Assembly: GCF_001458115.1 (NCBI RefSeq)
Contig: NZ_CZRP01000009.1
Location: 186,001 to 250,000 of the forward strand
Length of the DNA: 64,000 nt
Origin: Gracilibacillus massiliensis
GTDB lineage: Bacteria > Bacillota > Bacilli > Bacillales > Amphibacillaceae
Direction: 5' to 3'
Below, one piece after another: positions 17,386 through 25,755 of the stretch. Both the position numbers and the translations under genes were made by a program. Positions within the stretch are counted from its first letter, which is position 1. Each line of letters opens with the position of its first letter. The notes below the pieces were generated by a model, which saw only the letters and a list, made by a program, of their open reading frames with translations, was not told the DNA's origin and searched no databases.

Positions 17386-17413
17386 TGAGTGCGAGGAATT
17401 CTCCTCACACTCA
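17386..17413 (-). terminator. Hairpin at the 3' end of the small membrane-protein gene
   Basis: Twelve-base stem TGAGTGCGAGGA / TCCTCACACTCA with one mismatch and a four-base loop, seven bases after the stop codon. No T-run follows, so its main role may be RNA stability or antisense pairing. Confidence 0.6.
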
Positions 17414-17419
17414 TGTGGT

Positions 17420-17554
17420 TTACTTGGGTCGTCGCTTGGCAGAGCGATGATCCTTTTTCTTATGTTTTTTTAAGTTCATAATTGCAGTTGTTAAGTTCAG
17501 ACAAGCAACTACAATGCTCACACTTAAAGCAACCAACGTTAATACCACTTCCAT
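17420..17554 (-). CDS. Small holin-like membrane peptide, candidate type I toxin
   Basis: A 44-residue peptide with one membrane segment (about residues 3-26, beginning MEVVLTLVALSVSIVV) and a strongly basic tail (NLKKHKKKDHRSAKRRPK). This is the build of the putative holin-like toxins related to TxpA/BsrG. An ATG at 17602 is in frame, but I chose 17554 because AGGGGGTG stands before it and the extended -10 promoter at 17591-17599 would start the mRNA downstream of 17602. A convergent promoter at 17339-17368 could make the antisense antitoxin RNA overlapping the 3' end. A plain small membrane protein is the alternative. Confidence 0.6.
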   Translation of the reverse strand: MEVVLTLVALSVSIVVACLNLTTAIMNLKKHKKKDHRSAKRRPK

Positions 17555-17590
17555 ATTCCCCACCCCCTTTCTTTCGAGAGGGTTGTCTTT

Positions 17591-17599
17591 AGTATAACA
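17591..17599 (-). promoter_or_regulatory. Extended -10 promoter of the small membrane-protein gene
   Basis: TGTTATACT on the minus strand fits the TGnTATAAT extended -10 form. It predicts a transcript start near 17584 and a leader of about 30 bases. Confidence 0.55.
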
Positions 17600-17632
17600 C
17601 ATAACAGAACAAACGTTCTACTCAAAGATAAA

Positions 17633-17665
17633 AAAGTGGACTTTTCTCCTAGAAAAGTCCATTTT
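17633..17665 (-). terminator. Terminator of the TraB-family gene
   Basis: Stem AGAAAAGTCC / GGACTTTTCT extended by TTTT/AAAA on both sides, directly behind the stop codon at 17667. Confidence 0.75.
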
Positions 17666-17666
17666 C

Positions 17667-18839
17667 TTATAAACTATTAATAAATACACGTACAATATCG
17701 GTACCCGCTATAATGGTTCCTAAGGTACTTCCCAAGTTTGCAAACACAATAATTAAAAGTATTCTCGTCACTTTATTGTGCCAGAAGCCTTTTACCGTAT
17801 GGGCATCGTCTGATAAAGATTCAAAATCAGATACGTGCGGTTTTTTTACTAGTGCTTGAACAAATCCTGCAAACCATCCCGCTGCCATCAGTGGATTAAG
17901 TGATGTAATCGGAGCTGCAACTAGTGCAGTCAATACCGCTAACGGATGGCCCAAGGCAAGCACTACACCTAATGCCGAAAAGCCACCATTCCAGATCAGC
18001 CAACTCATCACCTGTTGCCATCCTGAAACAGGATCAGATAAAAAGGTGTAAGCAATTAACGCAATAATAACCACTGGAATCGACCAACCAATAATCTTCG
18101 GTGCTTTTGACTTAGGTGGCAATTTCGTTAGTTTTTTCAAATCCTGCTCTTTATGAATTTCTTTTGTTATTCCTGGGACATGAGCAGCACCTAGAACGGC
18201 TACAATTTTTTCGCCGGGTGCTTTTTTAATCTTTTGTGCTAAGTATTGATCGCGCTCATCTATTAATGGTTTCTTTAAGCGAGGAAAAGCTTGAGAGAAT
18301 TCGCTTAAAACACTATCGATGGAATCTTGTGTTTTCATTTTTTCTAATTCCTCTTCGGTAATGGATTCTTTAGAAAACACACCACCTAATACCTGTGTTA
18401 ATAACATCATTTTCCCTTTAAATCCAATACTTCCCCATATGCGGGCAAACGTTATTTGAATATTTCGATCCGCTAACACTAATTCTGCTCCAATATCGTC
18501 TGCAGACTCAATACCTTGGATCATTTCTTGTCCAGGTTGAATACCAAACTGTTTTGCCATTCGTTTTTGAAATGAAGAAATCGCTAAATTCATTAACAAT
18601 AGCGTTGCTTTTTTTTCTTTGATTACCTGAAAAATGTCCATATCCTTCCACTTGCTACCATTCACAACCGATTCATAGCGTTGTTTATCAAGCTCGACAC
18701 ATACCGAATCCGGCTGCTCAGCTTCAATAACTTGCTTTACTTGCTCAGCACTTTGTTTGGAAACATGTGCTGTGCCAATTAGTATGTATTCTTTCCCATC
18801 TAGTTCAATTCTTGTTATATTTTGATTTTCATCTGTCAT
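17667..18839 (-). CDS. TraB/GumN (TIKI-like) family membrane protein
   Basis: A protein of 390 residues. The N-terminal half is the TraB/PrgY fold: GTAHVSKQSAEQVKQVI with the first conserved GxxH-like GTAH, then PDSVCVELDKQRYES, and GAAHVPGI near residue 218, which carries the second conserved His. The C-terminal third has three to four membrane segments. The name comes from pheromone-shutdown protein TraB of enterococcal plasmids; chromosomal members are thought to be metal-dependent proteases, but their role in bacilli is unclear. I prefer the ATG at 18839, eight bases after GGAAGG, to the TTG at 18842. Confidence 0.85.
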   Translation of the reverse strand: MTDENQNITRIELDGKEYILIGTAHVSKQSAEQVKQVIEAEQPDSVCVELDKQRYESVVNGSKWKDMDIFQVIKEKKATLLLMNLAISSFQKRMAKQFGIQPGQEMIQGIESADDIGAELVLADRNIQITFARIWGSIGFKGKMMLLTQVLGGVFSKESITEEELEKMKTQDSIDSVLSEFSQAFPRLKKPLIDERDQYLAQKIKKAPGEKIVAVLGAAHVPGITKEIHKEQDLKKLTKLPPKSKAPKIIGWSIPVVIIALIAYTFLSDPVSGWQQVMSWLIWNGGFSALGVVLALGHPLAVLTALVAAPITSLNPLMAAGWFAGFVQALVKKPHVSDFESLSDDAHTVKGFWHNKVTRILLIIVFANLGSTLGTIIAGTDIVRVFINSL

Positions 18840-18842
18840 CAA

Positions 18843-19006
18843 AGAAACCTTCCTTTTTTAGAGAAACTATACTGACTAGTATATATGATTCCTAGTGAAA
18901 TGAATACTATATTTATCTTGAATATTAGCTAAAAAAATAGGTTTAGATATCTTCTATAGAGGGTAATGCTTATTACAAGGCGAAACACTTCTAGTGAAAG
19001 GCACAG
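18843..19006. other. Intergenic region upstream of the TraB-family gene
   Basis: AT-rich leader holding a TATACT box for the TraB-family gene near 18870-18880 on the minus strand. No open frame of note. Confidence 0.4.
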
Positions 19007-19277
19007 CCTTGGCGGAAAATTTGCTTAACTGACGAAAGAAACTCGTCAAGTGTAAGATTAATGTTGTAAGTGATTTTTTGTGGAAAGTGCTTTTGATACT
19101 GGCTAATGTGAGATTGTGATCGTTGCAATATTCCTACCGAATAAGGTAAGAGCCAGTTGCTTCAAACTGCTAAAGACGAGTGAAGAACGGTCGTCAGTTG
19201 CAAGACAGTTTGCTCAAGACAAAAAGAACGGTATCAACAACCAAATAGGAAAATATTCAAATTTTCCGCGTGCAAGG
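19007..19277. repeat. Non-coding element bounded by terminal inverted repeats of 17-20 bp
   Basis: CCTTGGCGGAAAATTTG at 19007-19023 is matched by the reverse complement of 19258-19277, which reads CCTTGCACGCGGAAAATTTG: identical except for a three-base insertion. The 234 bases between have no open frame and contain small internal hairpins such as GACGA...TCGTC at about 19031 and 19178. This could be a MITE-like element or a gene for a structured RNA whose ends pair. I see no target-site duplication. Confidence 0.45.
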
Positions 19278-19310
19278 AAGAGACATGGTCCCTAACGGAG
19301 CATGTCTCTT
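19278..19310 (-). terminator. Terminator hairpin behind nagR
   Basis: Perfect ten-base stem AAGAGACATG / CATGTCTCTT, right behind the nagR stop codon; it touches the inverted-repeat element at 19277. Confidence 0.65.
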
Positions 19311-20039
19311 CTATTCTGTTCGTGGCAACTGTACCGAATATTTATATTTATCTGCTCTGTAGCTTGTCTGAACATATTCAAAAGGGATATCGCCTTTGAT
19401 ATAGGTTAAGCGGTGAATCAGTAAGATAGGTGAGTCTTTTTCAATTTGCAATAGATTACTTTCCACCTCTTTGGCCAAGGTCGCTTCAATCTCTTGTTCG
19501 CCATGAGATATGATATAGTTCAATTCCTCTTCAATATATCGATAAAAAGATCGAGTCATTTCTTCTTCATTCAAACCCTTCGCAATCGCTACAGGTATAT
19601 AGGATATTTCAAAAGCGATCGGGATATTATCCGCTTTGCGCAGACGCTTTATCATATATATTTCTTCCGACTGATTTATTTGTAAATGTTCAGCAATGTT
19701 GTGTGGTGCTGGAACTTTTTCAAAAGCGATAATTTCTGACGTAGCTTGCAATCCTTTCTGGTGCATCTCTTCACTAAAGCTAGTAATACCAGTCAAATGA
19801 TGATTTAACTTTTGTTCCGCTACAAAAGTCCCTCGTCCTTTTTCTCTTACTAACAACCCTTCGCTCGTCAAGGTATGCAATGCCTGTCTGATGGTCATCC
19901 TACTAATATTATATCGTTCCGTATAAACACGCTCTGAAGGAAGCAATTGACCGGGTTTTAGCTTTCCTGATTTAATTTGTTCTCTTATTTCTTGTTCGAT
20001 TTGGTAGTAAATCGGAAGGGGAGAATTTTTATCTATCAA
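19311..20039 (-). CDS. nagR: GntR/HutC family repressor of N-acetylglucosamine use (NagR/YvoA)
   Basis: The protein has an N-terminal winged helix (residues about 5-70, with LPSERVYTERYNISRMTIRQALHTL in pieces typical of GntR) and a C-terminal UTRA effector domain. NagR represses the nag genes and is released by glucosamine-6-phosphate or GlcNAc-6-phosphate. The longest frame begins at 20105, but AAAGGAG stands nine bases before TTG 20039 and the resulting 242 residues match the known length of YvoA. It is divergent from nagA-nagB, with palindromic operators in between. Confidence 0.88.
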   Translation of the reverse strand: MIDKNSPLPIYYQIEQEIREQIKSGKLKPGQLLPSERVYTERYNISRMTIRQALHTLTSEGLLVREKGRGTFVAEQKLNHHLTGITSFSEEMHQKGLQATSEIIAFEKVPAPHNIAEHLQINQSEEIYMIKRLRKADNIPIAFEISYIPVAIAKGLNEEEMTRSFYRYIEEELNYIISHGEQEIEATLAKEVESNLLQIEKDSPILLIHRLTYIKGDIPFEYVQTSYRADKYKYSVQLPRTE

Positions 20040-20094
20040 CGTAACCCGCTCCTTTGTCCTTAATACATTATATTTTAACAAAAACTTGTAAATA

Positions 20095-20121
20095 TGTATA
20101 CACATTTAAATGTCTAGACAT
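20095..20121. promoter_or_regulatory. Putative NagR operators
   Basis: Two palindromes, TGTATACA (20095-20102) and ATGTCTAGACAT (20110-20121), have centres 17 bases apart between the divergent nagR and nagA genes. The second contains the GTCTAGAC core typical of NagR/DasR-type sites. Confidence 0.6.
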
Positions 20122-20170
20122 ATATACAATAAGATGATATTATTTTGTTAATATGATGAGGAGGATTCAA

Positions 20171-21349
20171 ATGAAACAACCTCTATTACTACACAATATA
20201 AAGATATACACCGAAAAAAGTATTATTGAGAATGGATATATTCTAATACAAGAAGGCATCATAGCTAAAATTGGTACAGGTCAACCACCAAATTTAGAGC
20301 AAGCAAAAGCAATCGATGGAAGGAAGTTACATGCTATACCCGGTTTCATTGATGGACATATTCATGGAGCGAATGGAGCGGATGTGATGGACGGAACTCC
20401 AGATGCCATTAAACGCATTGCTGCTTTTTTACCTAATGAAGGGGTAACAAGCTTTTTACCAACAACGATCACACAACACCCATCTTCTATTACTTCCGCT
20501 CTCAAAAATATAGCGGAATACAACCCTCAAGCAACTGAGGCTGAAATCGTTGGCATTCATCTCGAAGGTCCATTTATAGCAAAACAGAAAGCTGGAGCCC
20601 AACCAGTTGAATATATCCAAAAGCCATCTATTGAACAATTCGCATATTGGCAGGATAGTGCAAAAGGAAAAATAAAAACCGTTACAATCGCACCGGAATT
20701 AGACGAAATGGCAGGATTGATGACTTTCTTATCCGAACAAAATGTTAATATTTCTGCAGGTCATACAAATGCTACATTCAAAGATATAAAGAAAGCATTA
20801 AAACAAGGATTACAACAGTTAACCCATTTGTGTAATGCAATGAACGGCATTCATCATCGCGAGATTGGCCCAATCGGTGCTGCTTTCACATTTTCACAAT
20901 TACGTTCGGAAATTATTGCTGATGGTATTCATGTGGCACCGGAAATGCTAAAGCTAGTATATGACAATATTGGCAGTGAAAATCTTTTATTGATTACAGA
21001 TTCGATGCGAGCTAAAGGGTTATCTTCAGGTGTTTATGATTTAGGTGGATATCAAGTAACTGTTGAAGCGGATAAAGCCACCTTAGAAGATGGCACGTTA
21101 GCCGGCAGTACCTTAACTATGATCGATGCTGCTAAAAACATGCGAAAATACGCACATGCTTCAGTTAGAGACATTATCAAAATGGCTTCGGTAAACCCAG
21201 CTAAACAAATCGATATTTATACACAGAAAGGTAGTTTACAAGAAGGAAAAGTCGCTGATATGTTGTTAGTGGATGAGGAGCTCAACCTTCACTACACGAT
21301 TTGTCAAGGATCTATTGCTTTTAAGGAGGGTCAGGATGCAGATTATTAA
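20171..21349 (+). CDS. nagA: N-acetylglucosamine-6-phosphate deacetylase
   Basis: It removes acetate from GlcNAc-6-phosphate to give glucosamine-6-phosphate. The amidohydrolase metal site is visible as PGFIDGHIHGANGAD, HLEGPF (the metal-binding Glu), AGHTNATF and THLCNAMNGIHHRE, and the catalytic Asp in LLITDSMRA. GGAGG lies six bases before the ATG at 20171, so the in-frame ATG at 20153 is not used; the product has 392 residues. It overlaps nagB by 14 bases. Confidence 0.95.
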   Translation: MKQPLLLHNIKIYTEKSIIENGYILIQEGIIAKIGTGQPPNLEQAKAIDGRKLHAIPGFIDGHIHGANGADVMDGTPDAIKRIAAFLPNEGVTSFLPTTITQHPSSITSALKNIAEYNPQATEAEIVGIHLEGPFIAKQKAGAQPVEYIQKPSIEQFAYWQDSAKGKIKTVTIAPELDEMAGLMTFLSEQNVNISAGHTNATFKDIKKALKQGLQQLTHLCNAMNGIHHREIGPIGAAFTFSQLRSEIIADGIHVAPEMLKLVYDNIGSENLLLITDSMRAKGLSSGVYDLGGYQVTVEADKATLEDGTLAGSTLTMIDAAKNMRKYAHASVRDIIKMASVNPAKQIDIYTQKGSLQEGKVADMLLVDEELNLHYTICQGSIAFKEGQDADY

Positions 21350-22055
21350 AGCAGAAAACTATCAGGAGATGAGTAAGATTGCTTCTAATATTGTAATTAA
21401 TAAAATACAGTCGATCCATCATCCTGTCTTAGGACTTGCCACTGGTTCTACCCCAATAGGTTTATATAAAAAACTTATTTCTGAACACCGTGATGGAACG
21501 ATTTCTTTTAAAAATACAGTGACTTTTAATCTAGATGAATACATTGGATTGCCAGCTGAACATGCTAATAGTTATCGTCAGTACATGAATAATCAGCTAT
21601 TTCAACATATTGACATCCCCTCAAATCAAACGAATATACCAAATGGTATGGCAGTTGATTTTCATGAGGAATGCCGCAGATATGATGCATTAATAGAAGA
21701 AGCAGGCGAAATTGATCTGCAAATATTAGGATTAGGCAATAATGGGCATATCGGTTTTAACGAACCTGGCACTCCTTTTAACCAAAGTACACATATAGTA
21801 GAACTCGCTCCGTCTACGATTGAAGCTAATGCTCGTTTTTTTGATAGTCTTGATGAGGTTCCTACACAAGCAATTACGATGGGGATCGAAACCATTATGC
21901 GAAGTAAAGAGATTTTGTTACTTGTAGCAGGTGAAGAGAAAAAGGATGCGTATAGACAGCTATTAAAAGGGAAGGTCACAGAGGATTTCCCTGCTTCCGT
22001 TTTGCACAATCACAAAAATTGCACCGTCATCGTCGATAAAACCATCTTAACTTAG
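21336..22055 (+). CDS. nagB: Glucosamine-6-phosphate deaminase
   Basis: It converts glucosamine-6-phosphate to fructose-6-phosphate and ammonia. The family features LATGSTPIGLYKKL, FNLDEYIGL (catalytic Asp), LGLGNNGHIGFNEPG with the catalytic His, and ITMGIETIMRSKEILLL are all intact. The start at 21336 follows AAGGAGG by six bases; 239 residues is the normal length for the Bacillus enzyme, without the C-terminal allosteric extension of the E. coli protein. Translation is coupled to nagA. Confidence 0.95.
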   Translation: MQIIKAENYQEMSKIASNIVINKIQSIHHPVLGLATGSTPIGLYKKLISEHRDGTISFKNTVTFNLDEYIGLPAEHANSYRQYMNNQLFQHIDIPSNQTNIPNGMAVDFHEECRRYDALIEEAGEIDLQILGLGNNGHIGFNEPGTPFNQSTHIVELAPSTIEANARFFDSLDEVPTQAITMGIETIMRSKEILLLVAGEEKKDAYRQLLKGKVTEDFPASVLHNHKNCTVIVDKTILT

Positions 22056-22063
22056 AGAAAAAA

Positions 22064-22097
22064 AAGAGACATTGTCTATGTAATCAGACTATGTCTC
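22064..22097. terminator. Bidirectional terminator between nagB and the sortase gene
   Basis: GAGACAT...ATGTCTC stem with inner GTCT/AGAC, an A-run on its left and T-rich sequence on its right, in a convergent gap. Confidence 0.75.
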
Positions 22098-22745
22098 TCA
22101 TTCTTTCAAAACCGTATAAACTGCCAATCGTTCTTCATGTGTCTCCATTGATTGATTATATAAGCCTGTACATGTCAAAAGATTTAAACGCTTTTCATCA
22201 GTAGGACCAAATATCTCTCTGATTGGTGCATCATCATAAGGATATGCCTCAATACGTTCTACAACAAAAGTTAACGTTTCTTCATTATCACCTTCTATGA
22301 TGACCTCTGCACCTATTTCAATATTTTCTAGCTGAAAAAACACTGCTGGACCTTGATAATCATCAACATGGCCAGCTAAGACGGAATTGCCATTTGCTCC
22401 TGGCATACGTCCAAGTTCAAACCAAGCGACTTCTTCTCCATTATCAGGAACAACCATTTCACCTTGATCATTTAATCCTGTGTGGATGATTGGTGCATCG
22501 ATTGCTAAAGAAGGAATACGGATTGCTACAGGTTGGTCGACTATAACCTGTTCTTTCTTCTCTGTACTATCCGTTTTATCCGTTATTTGCTTATGCTCTA
22601 TTTCTATGGAACTTACTGTATGAGCACTTATATTTACTTGCTGTTCCATTGCTTGTGTCTTATTTAATGAAGTATAGAAAGTAGCAGATCCTCCTATAAT
22701 TAGGAGAACCGCTACCAGCCATATTATTCGTTGGCCCATCATCAT
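22098..22745 (-). CDS. Class F-type sortase
   Basis: A membrane-anchored transpeptidase of 215 residues that links LPXTG-type proteins to the cell wall. It has an N-terminal membrane segment (residues about 6-24) and a sortase barrel with the catalytic triad visible as His in LAGHVDD, Cys in NLLTCTG and Arg in HEERLAVY. The short beta strands and the GLNDQGEMVVPDNGEEVAWF stretch (in part) are typical of class F. Its ATG shares a base with the stop of the DUF4397 gene upstream (TAATG), whose product ends in an MPQTG signal, so the two form a dedicated enzyme-substrate pair. Confidence 0.88.
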   Translation of the reverse strand: MMMGQRIIWLVAVLLIIGGSATFYTSLNKTQAMEQQVNISAHTVSSIEIEHKQITDKTDSTEKKEQVIVDQPVAIRIPSLAIDAPIIHTGLNDQGEMVVPDNGEEVAWFELGRMPGANGNSVLAGHVDDYQGPAVFFQLENIEIGAEVIIEGDNEETLTFVVERIEAYPYDDAPIREIFGPTDEKRLNLLTCTGLYNQSMETHEERLAVYTVLKE

Positions 22746-23554
22746 TATGATTGATTCATTGATTTTTTACGAGTAATGGCAAATCCCGCAAGTACTGCAC
22801 CAGCTAAAGCAGTTGCTAAACCAATCATCATTCCATTAGAATCTGATTGGGCACCACCCATACCAGTTTGTGGCATCTCACTAGGCATCATCGTATAATC
22901 TTCTAGCATCCATACTTCTAGGTTATCTGCTGTATTGATAGCAAACACACTATATACTGTGTTTTCCTCTAAAGTTGTTCCAGATAAATCCAATACCTGT
23001 GTACCATCTTCTGTACGAATTTCTAAATCATATGTTCCTGCCTCTAATTCAGAGTAGTCTGTAATTGCTGGGAACGAAGCTCCAGAGAATAACGCATCTC
23101 CATCGATTACACCTACATCAACAGTTGGAGCATCTGGTGACAGGTGACCCACTCTAACCTTTGTCATTCCTTCTGATACTTCCATGGAATCCATTGCTAC
23201 TTCTAACGATAAATTTTCGAGCATTCCTGTTGCTGCTACAGTATATGCTTGTCCAGCTTCTACCGTAAGTGTGGTTTCGATTACCGGATCTTCTTCTCCA
23301 TATGTTCCTGCAGCATAAATTGCTACATCATGATCACCCGCCGGAACGGACATATAATCTGTCGCATCTTTAAAAGCTGCTCCTTCAACTGTAGCTTCAT
23401 CATTGACATAAACATCGACTTCAGGTGCATCAGGTGACGCATGCAGTATTCGAACCATTGCCTCTTCCCCATCATGATTGTCAGCCGATACAGCACCCAC
23501 AAACAATGACGACATTAAAACGATTACAAAAAACATGGATAAAAACTTTTTCAC
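22745..23554 (-). CDS. Cell-wall-anchored DUF4397 protein with MPQTG sorting signal
   Basis: An exported protein of 269 residues with a signal peptide, two DUF4397 repeats (VRILHASPDAPEVDVYV near residue 38 and VRVGHLSPDAPTVDVGV near residue 138), and a complete C-terminal sorting signal: MPQTG, a hydrophobic stretch and a basic tail (TRKKSMNQS). DUF4397 domains are beta-sandwiches of unknown role. Met replaces the usual Leu of LPXTG. GTG 23554 is the better start, as GGAG lies seven bases upstream; the ATG at 23563 directly follows GGAG with no spacing. A sigma-B-like promoter lies at 23602-23626. Confidence 0.88.
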   Translation of the reverse strand: MKKFLSMFFVIVLMSSLFVGAVSADNHDGEEAMVRILHASPDAPEVDVYVNDEATVEGAAFKDATDYMSVPAGDHDVAIYAAGTYGEEDPVIETTLTVEAGQAYTVAATGMLENLSLEVAMDSMEVSEGMTKVRVGHLSPDAPTVDVGVIDGDALFSGASFPAITDYSELEAGTYDLEIRTEDGTQVLDLSGTTLEENTVYSVFAINTADNLEVWMLEDYTMMPSEMPQTGMGGAQSDSNGMMIGLATALAGAVLAGFAITRKKSMNQS

Positions 23555-23601
23555 ACTCAACATCTCCTTTTGTATAGTTTTTGTATAACTTATCTGATCG
23601 T

Positions 23602-23626
23602 TTTCCCCTTATTTTATTTTATAAAC
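23602..23626 (-). promoter_or_regulatory. Sigma-B-like promoter of the DUF4397-sortase operon
   Basis: GTTTAT (23621-23626), 13 bases, GGGAAA (23602-23607) on the minus strand, 48 bases before the start codon. It fits GTTTAA-N12-14-GGGTAT. Confidence 0.65.
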
Positions 23627-23895
23627 CTGTTTTGCTAAATTTATTTCAAAAACCGTTAACTTTGAAAAGTTACTGAAATATCTTGTTACAATTTCCCTTT
23701 TATTTATCGATGTCAAGATTACTTTTTTAAATATTATTTCTATTGTTTCCTATATTTGGATTAAAAATTAAGTACTCTCCTTATCAAATAAGGAAGAGTA
23801 TTTACTGGTTGTAAAATGGGTTTTTATTCCAAAATTATTACAAAAATCCTGTGCTATGATAGAGTTGAAATTTCAAAAAAGAGGAGTGTTTTTGC
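23627..23895. other. Divergent intergenic region
   Basis: It holds a hairpin TACTCT-CCTTAT / ATAAGG-AGAGTA at about 23773-23800 and, just before the CAP gene, an extended -10 box TGCTATGAT near 23850-23860 on the plus strand. No gene seen. Confidence 0.45.
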
Positions 23896-24729
23896 ATGAT
23901 TAAGAAATTAAGCATAACAGGGATAATGATCAGTGCATTCGTGTTTGGTAGTGGATTTTCAGCTGAAGATGCTGCTTCCGCAAAACATCATAGCAAGAGT
24001 ACAATCTTTCAAACTATTAATTCAGAAAGATTCTCTGAATCCGATATTCAAACATTAATAGATAAATTGCTAACAGATTGGACAGTAGAACAAGAACAGC
24101 CAAAAGAAGAGGAAGCACCTGTTCTTGAAGTTCCAGAAGAAACAAAAGAAACAACACCTGCTGAACCAGCTGAAGAAAAACAAGAGGAAGCAGATCAAGA
24201 AGGTCAAGAACAAGCTAATATAGAAAACAAGCAGCAAGAGCCCGTAAAGGAAGAACCTAAAGAATCCACAGAAGAAGCCAAGCAAGAACAATCGGCTCCA
24301 ACAGAAGAGGTTAAACAAGATGATACTGAAGACGAACCTGTATCAAATGATATCAATCAATTTGAAAGAGAAGTAGTAGAGCTTACTAACCAGGAACGTC
24401 AACAACAAGGGTTACCGGCTTTGAAATTGGATCAGGAACTAAGCAAAGTAGCTCGAAATAAATCTCAAGATATGGCGGACAATGGCTATTTCAGCCACAA
24501 TAGTCCAACATACGGTTCTCCTTTTGATATGATACAGCAAGCAGGAATTAACTATCAAACAGCTGGTGAAAATATTGCAAAAGGACAGCGCACACCGGAA
24601 GAAGTAGTCAATGGTTGGATGAATAGCGAAGGGCACCGTGCCAATATTTTAAATGGTGACTTTACCCATATTGGTGTAGGATTTGTCGAAGACGGAAACC
24701 ACTGGACACAACAATTTATAGGAAAATGA
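23896..24729 (+). CDS. Secreted CAP-domain (SCP/YkwD-like) protein
   Basis: A 277-residue exported protein. Residues 1-28 are a signal peptide; residues about 75-150 are a low-complexity Glu/Pro/Gln/Thr linker; residues 155-277 are the CAP domain (VVELTNQERQQQGLPALKLDQELSKVA in pieces), with NGYFSHNSPTYGSPFDM, NIAKGQRTPEEVVNGWMNSEGHRANIL and THIGVGFVEDGNHWTQQF carrying the His and Glu residues of the CAP cavity. In Bacillus relatives such as YkwD the role is unclear; spore or wall localisation has been reported for this class. It is monocistronic with a strong terminator. Confidence 0.88.
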   Translation: MIKKLSITGIMISAFVFGSGFSAEDAASAKHHSKSTIFQTINSERFSESDIQTLIDKLLTDWTVEQEQPKEEEAPVLEVPEETKETTPAEPAEEKQEEADQEGQEQANIENKQQEPVKEEPKESTEEAKQEQSAPTEEVKQDDTEDEPVSNDINQFEREVVELTNQERQQQGLPALKLDQELSKVARNKSQDMADNGYFSHNSPTYGSPFDMIQQAGINYQTAGENIAKGQRTPEEVVNGWMNSEGHRANILNGDFTHIGVGFVEDGNHWTQQFIGK

Positions 24730-24737
24730 AAACCAAC

Positions 24738-24767
24738 AAACACCCTAGCGAATTAACTAGGGTGTTT
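24738..24767 (+). terminator. Terminator of the CAP-domain gene
   Basis: Perfect 11-base stem AAACACCCTAG / CTAGGGTGTTT, nine bases after the stop codon. Confidence 0.85.
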
Positions 24768-24832
24768 GACTTTCTGTATATATTTATATATATGGATACA
24801 ACATTAAAAAGGATCAATCAAGTGAATTTTCA

Positions 24833-25672
24833 TTAATAGATATTCATATTACGATTCTTTCCCTTCATGATTTGGAAAACACCGTATAGTACAAGACCTA
24901 TTGCAACTAGACCTAGCATCCACTGCCCAAACGGCTGCTGAGCAATTTTCTGAAGTGCACCGTCTAGACCTGCTTCCACTTGTAAGTCTTTGGTGAATCC
25001 GGTTGCCATAATAAAGAAACCTAAGACAAGAAATGTTATACCTCGAGCAATCAATCCGATTCTCCCTACTTTTTTACCTAGCTTTATTTCTTTTTTGCTC
25101 ATTTCATTGAACTTAAACTTATCAACAAACTTCTCCTTGTAACCATTGATTATTTCGTTAATCCCGACAGAAGCTATTATTAATCCAATACTAAATACAA
25201 TCCATTCCCCGAGGGGTAAATCCAATATGATACTGAGCCAGCTGGAACTACTAGAACTTTGGTTAGAGAGAAGCATAGAGAACGACTTGTACGCTAACGA
25301 TAAATAGATACTTGCGCTTACGAGATATGTAATTCTCATAATTACGTCTTTTCCTTTATTGTTTTCTCTTGAAGGACCTTTGAAGAATTGCACAATCTTC
25401 CATCCACCATAGATTATTAAACCAATAGCAATAATCCAAACCAGAACATTGCCAAACGGTTCATTCGCAACAGCAGCAATGGCCCCAGATCCGTCTGTGG
25501 TTTGACCTCCCACACCTACAGCTGCCATGACGGAAAGGACGCCAACCAATATATAAACGATACCCTTTGCAATATATCCGCTACGAGCTATAGCCCTTAA
25601 CCAAGGTTTTGCTTCATCTGTTGCTTTTTTTGCTTTTTGTTTTGTTTCCGAATGATTGGACATTTTGGTCAT
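24833..25672 (-). CDS. DUF1206 integral membrane protein
   Basis: A 279-residue membrane protein made of three DUF1206 units, each of two membrane helices; the pattern ARSGYIAKGIVYILVGVL near residue 30, an ISL-type divergent unit in the middle, and GLIARGITFLVLGFF near residue 205 repeat visibly, with FGxxLVWI-like and GLVLYGVFQ ends. Function is unknown; the family is common in stress regulons. The sigma-B-like promoter 39 bases upstream supports a general-stress role. It is monocistronic. Confidence 0.85.
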   Translation of the reverse strand: MTKMSNHSETKQKAKKATDEAKPWLRAIARSGYIAKGIVYILVGVLSVMAAVGVGGQTTDGSGAIAAVANEPFGNVLVWIIAIGLIIYGGWKIVQFFKGPSRENNKGKDVIMRITYLVSASIYLSLAYKSFSMLLSNQSSSSSSWLSIILDLPLGEWIVFSIGLIIASVGINEIINGYKEKFVDKFKFNEMSKKEIKLGKKVGRIGLIARGITFLVLGFFIMATGFTKDLQVEAGLDGALQKIAQQPFGQWMLGLVAIGLVLYGVFQIMKGKNRNMNIY

Positions 25673-25710
25673 TACCTCCAGCTAAAAAATGATGATTATT
25701 TTCTCATACT

Positions 25711-25736
25711 TTTCCCTGAAGGCAACAAATTGAAAC
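25711..25736 (-). promoter_or_regulatory. Sigma-B-like promoter of the DUF1206 gene
   Basis: GTTTCA (25731-25736), 14 bases, GGGAAA (25711-25716) on the minus strand, 39 bases before the start codon. Confidence 0.6.
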
Positions 25737-25755
25737 GCTAATGATTCTTGAAAAT

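Noticed and set aside
24070-24318. Minus-strand Phe/Leu/Cys-rich frame inside the CAP gene
   Set aside because: It is the mirror of the Glu/Lys/Gln-rich linker (GAA/CAA codons), which automatically yields TTC/TTG-rich antisense frames.
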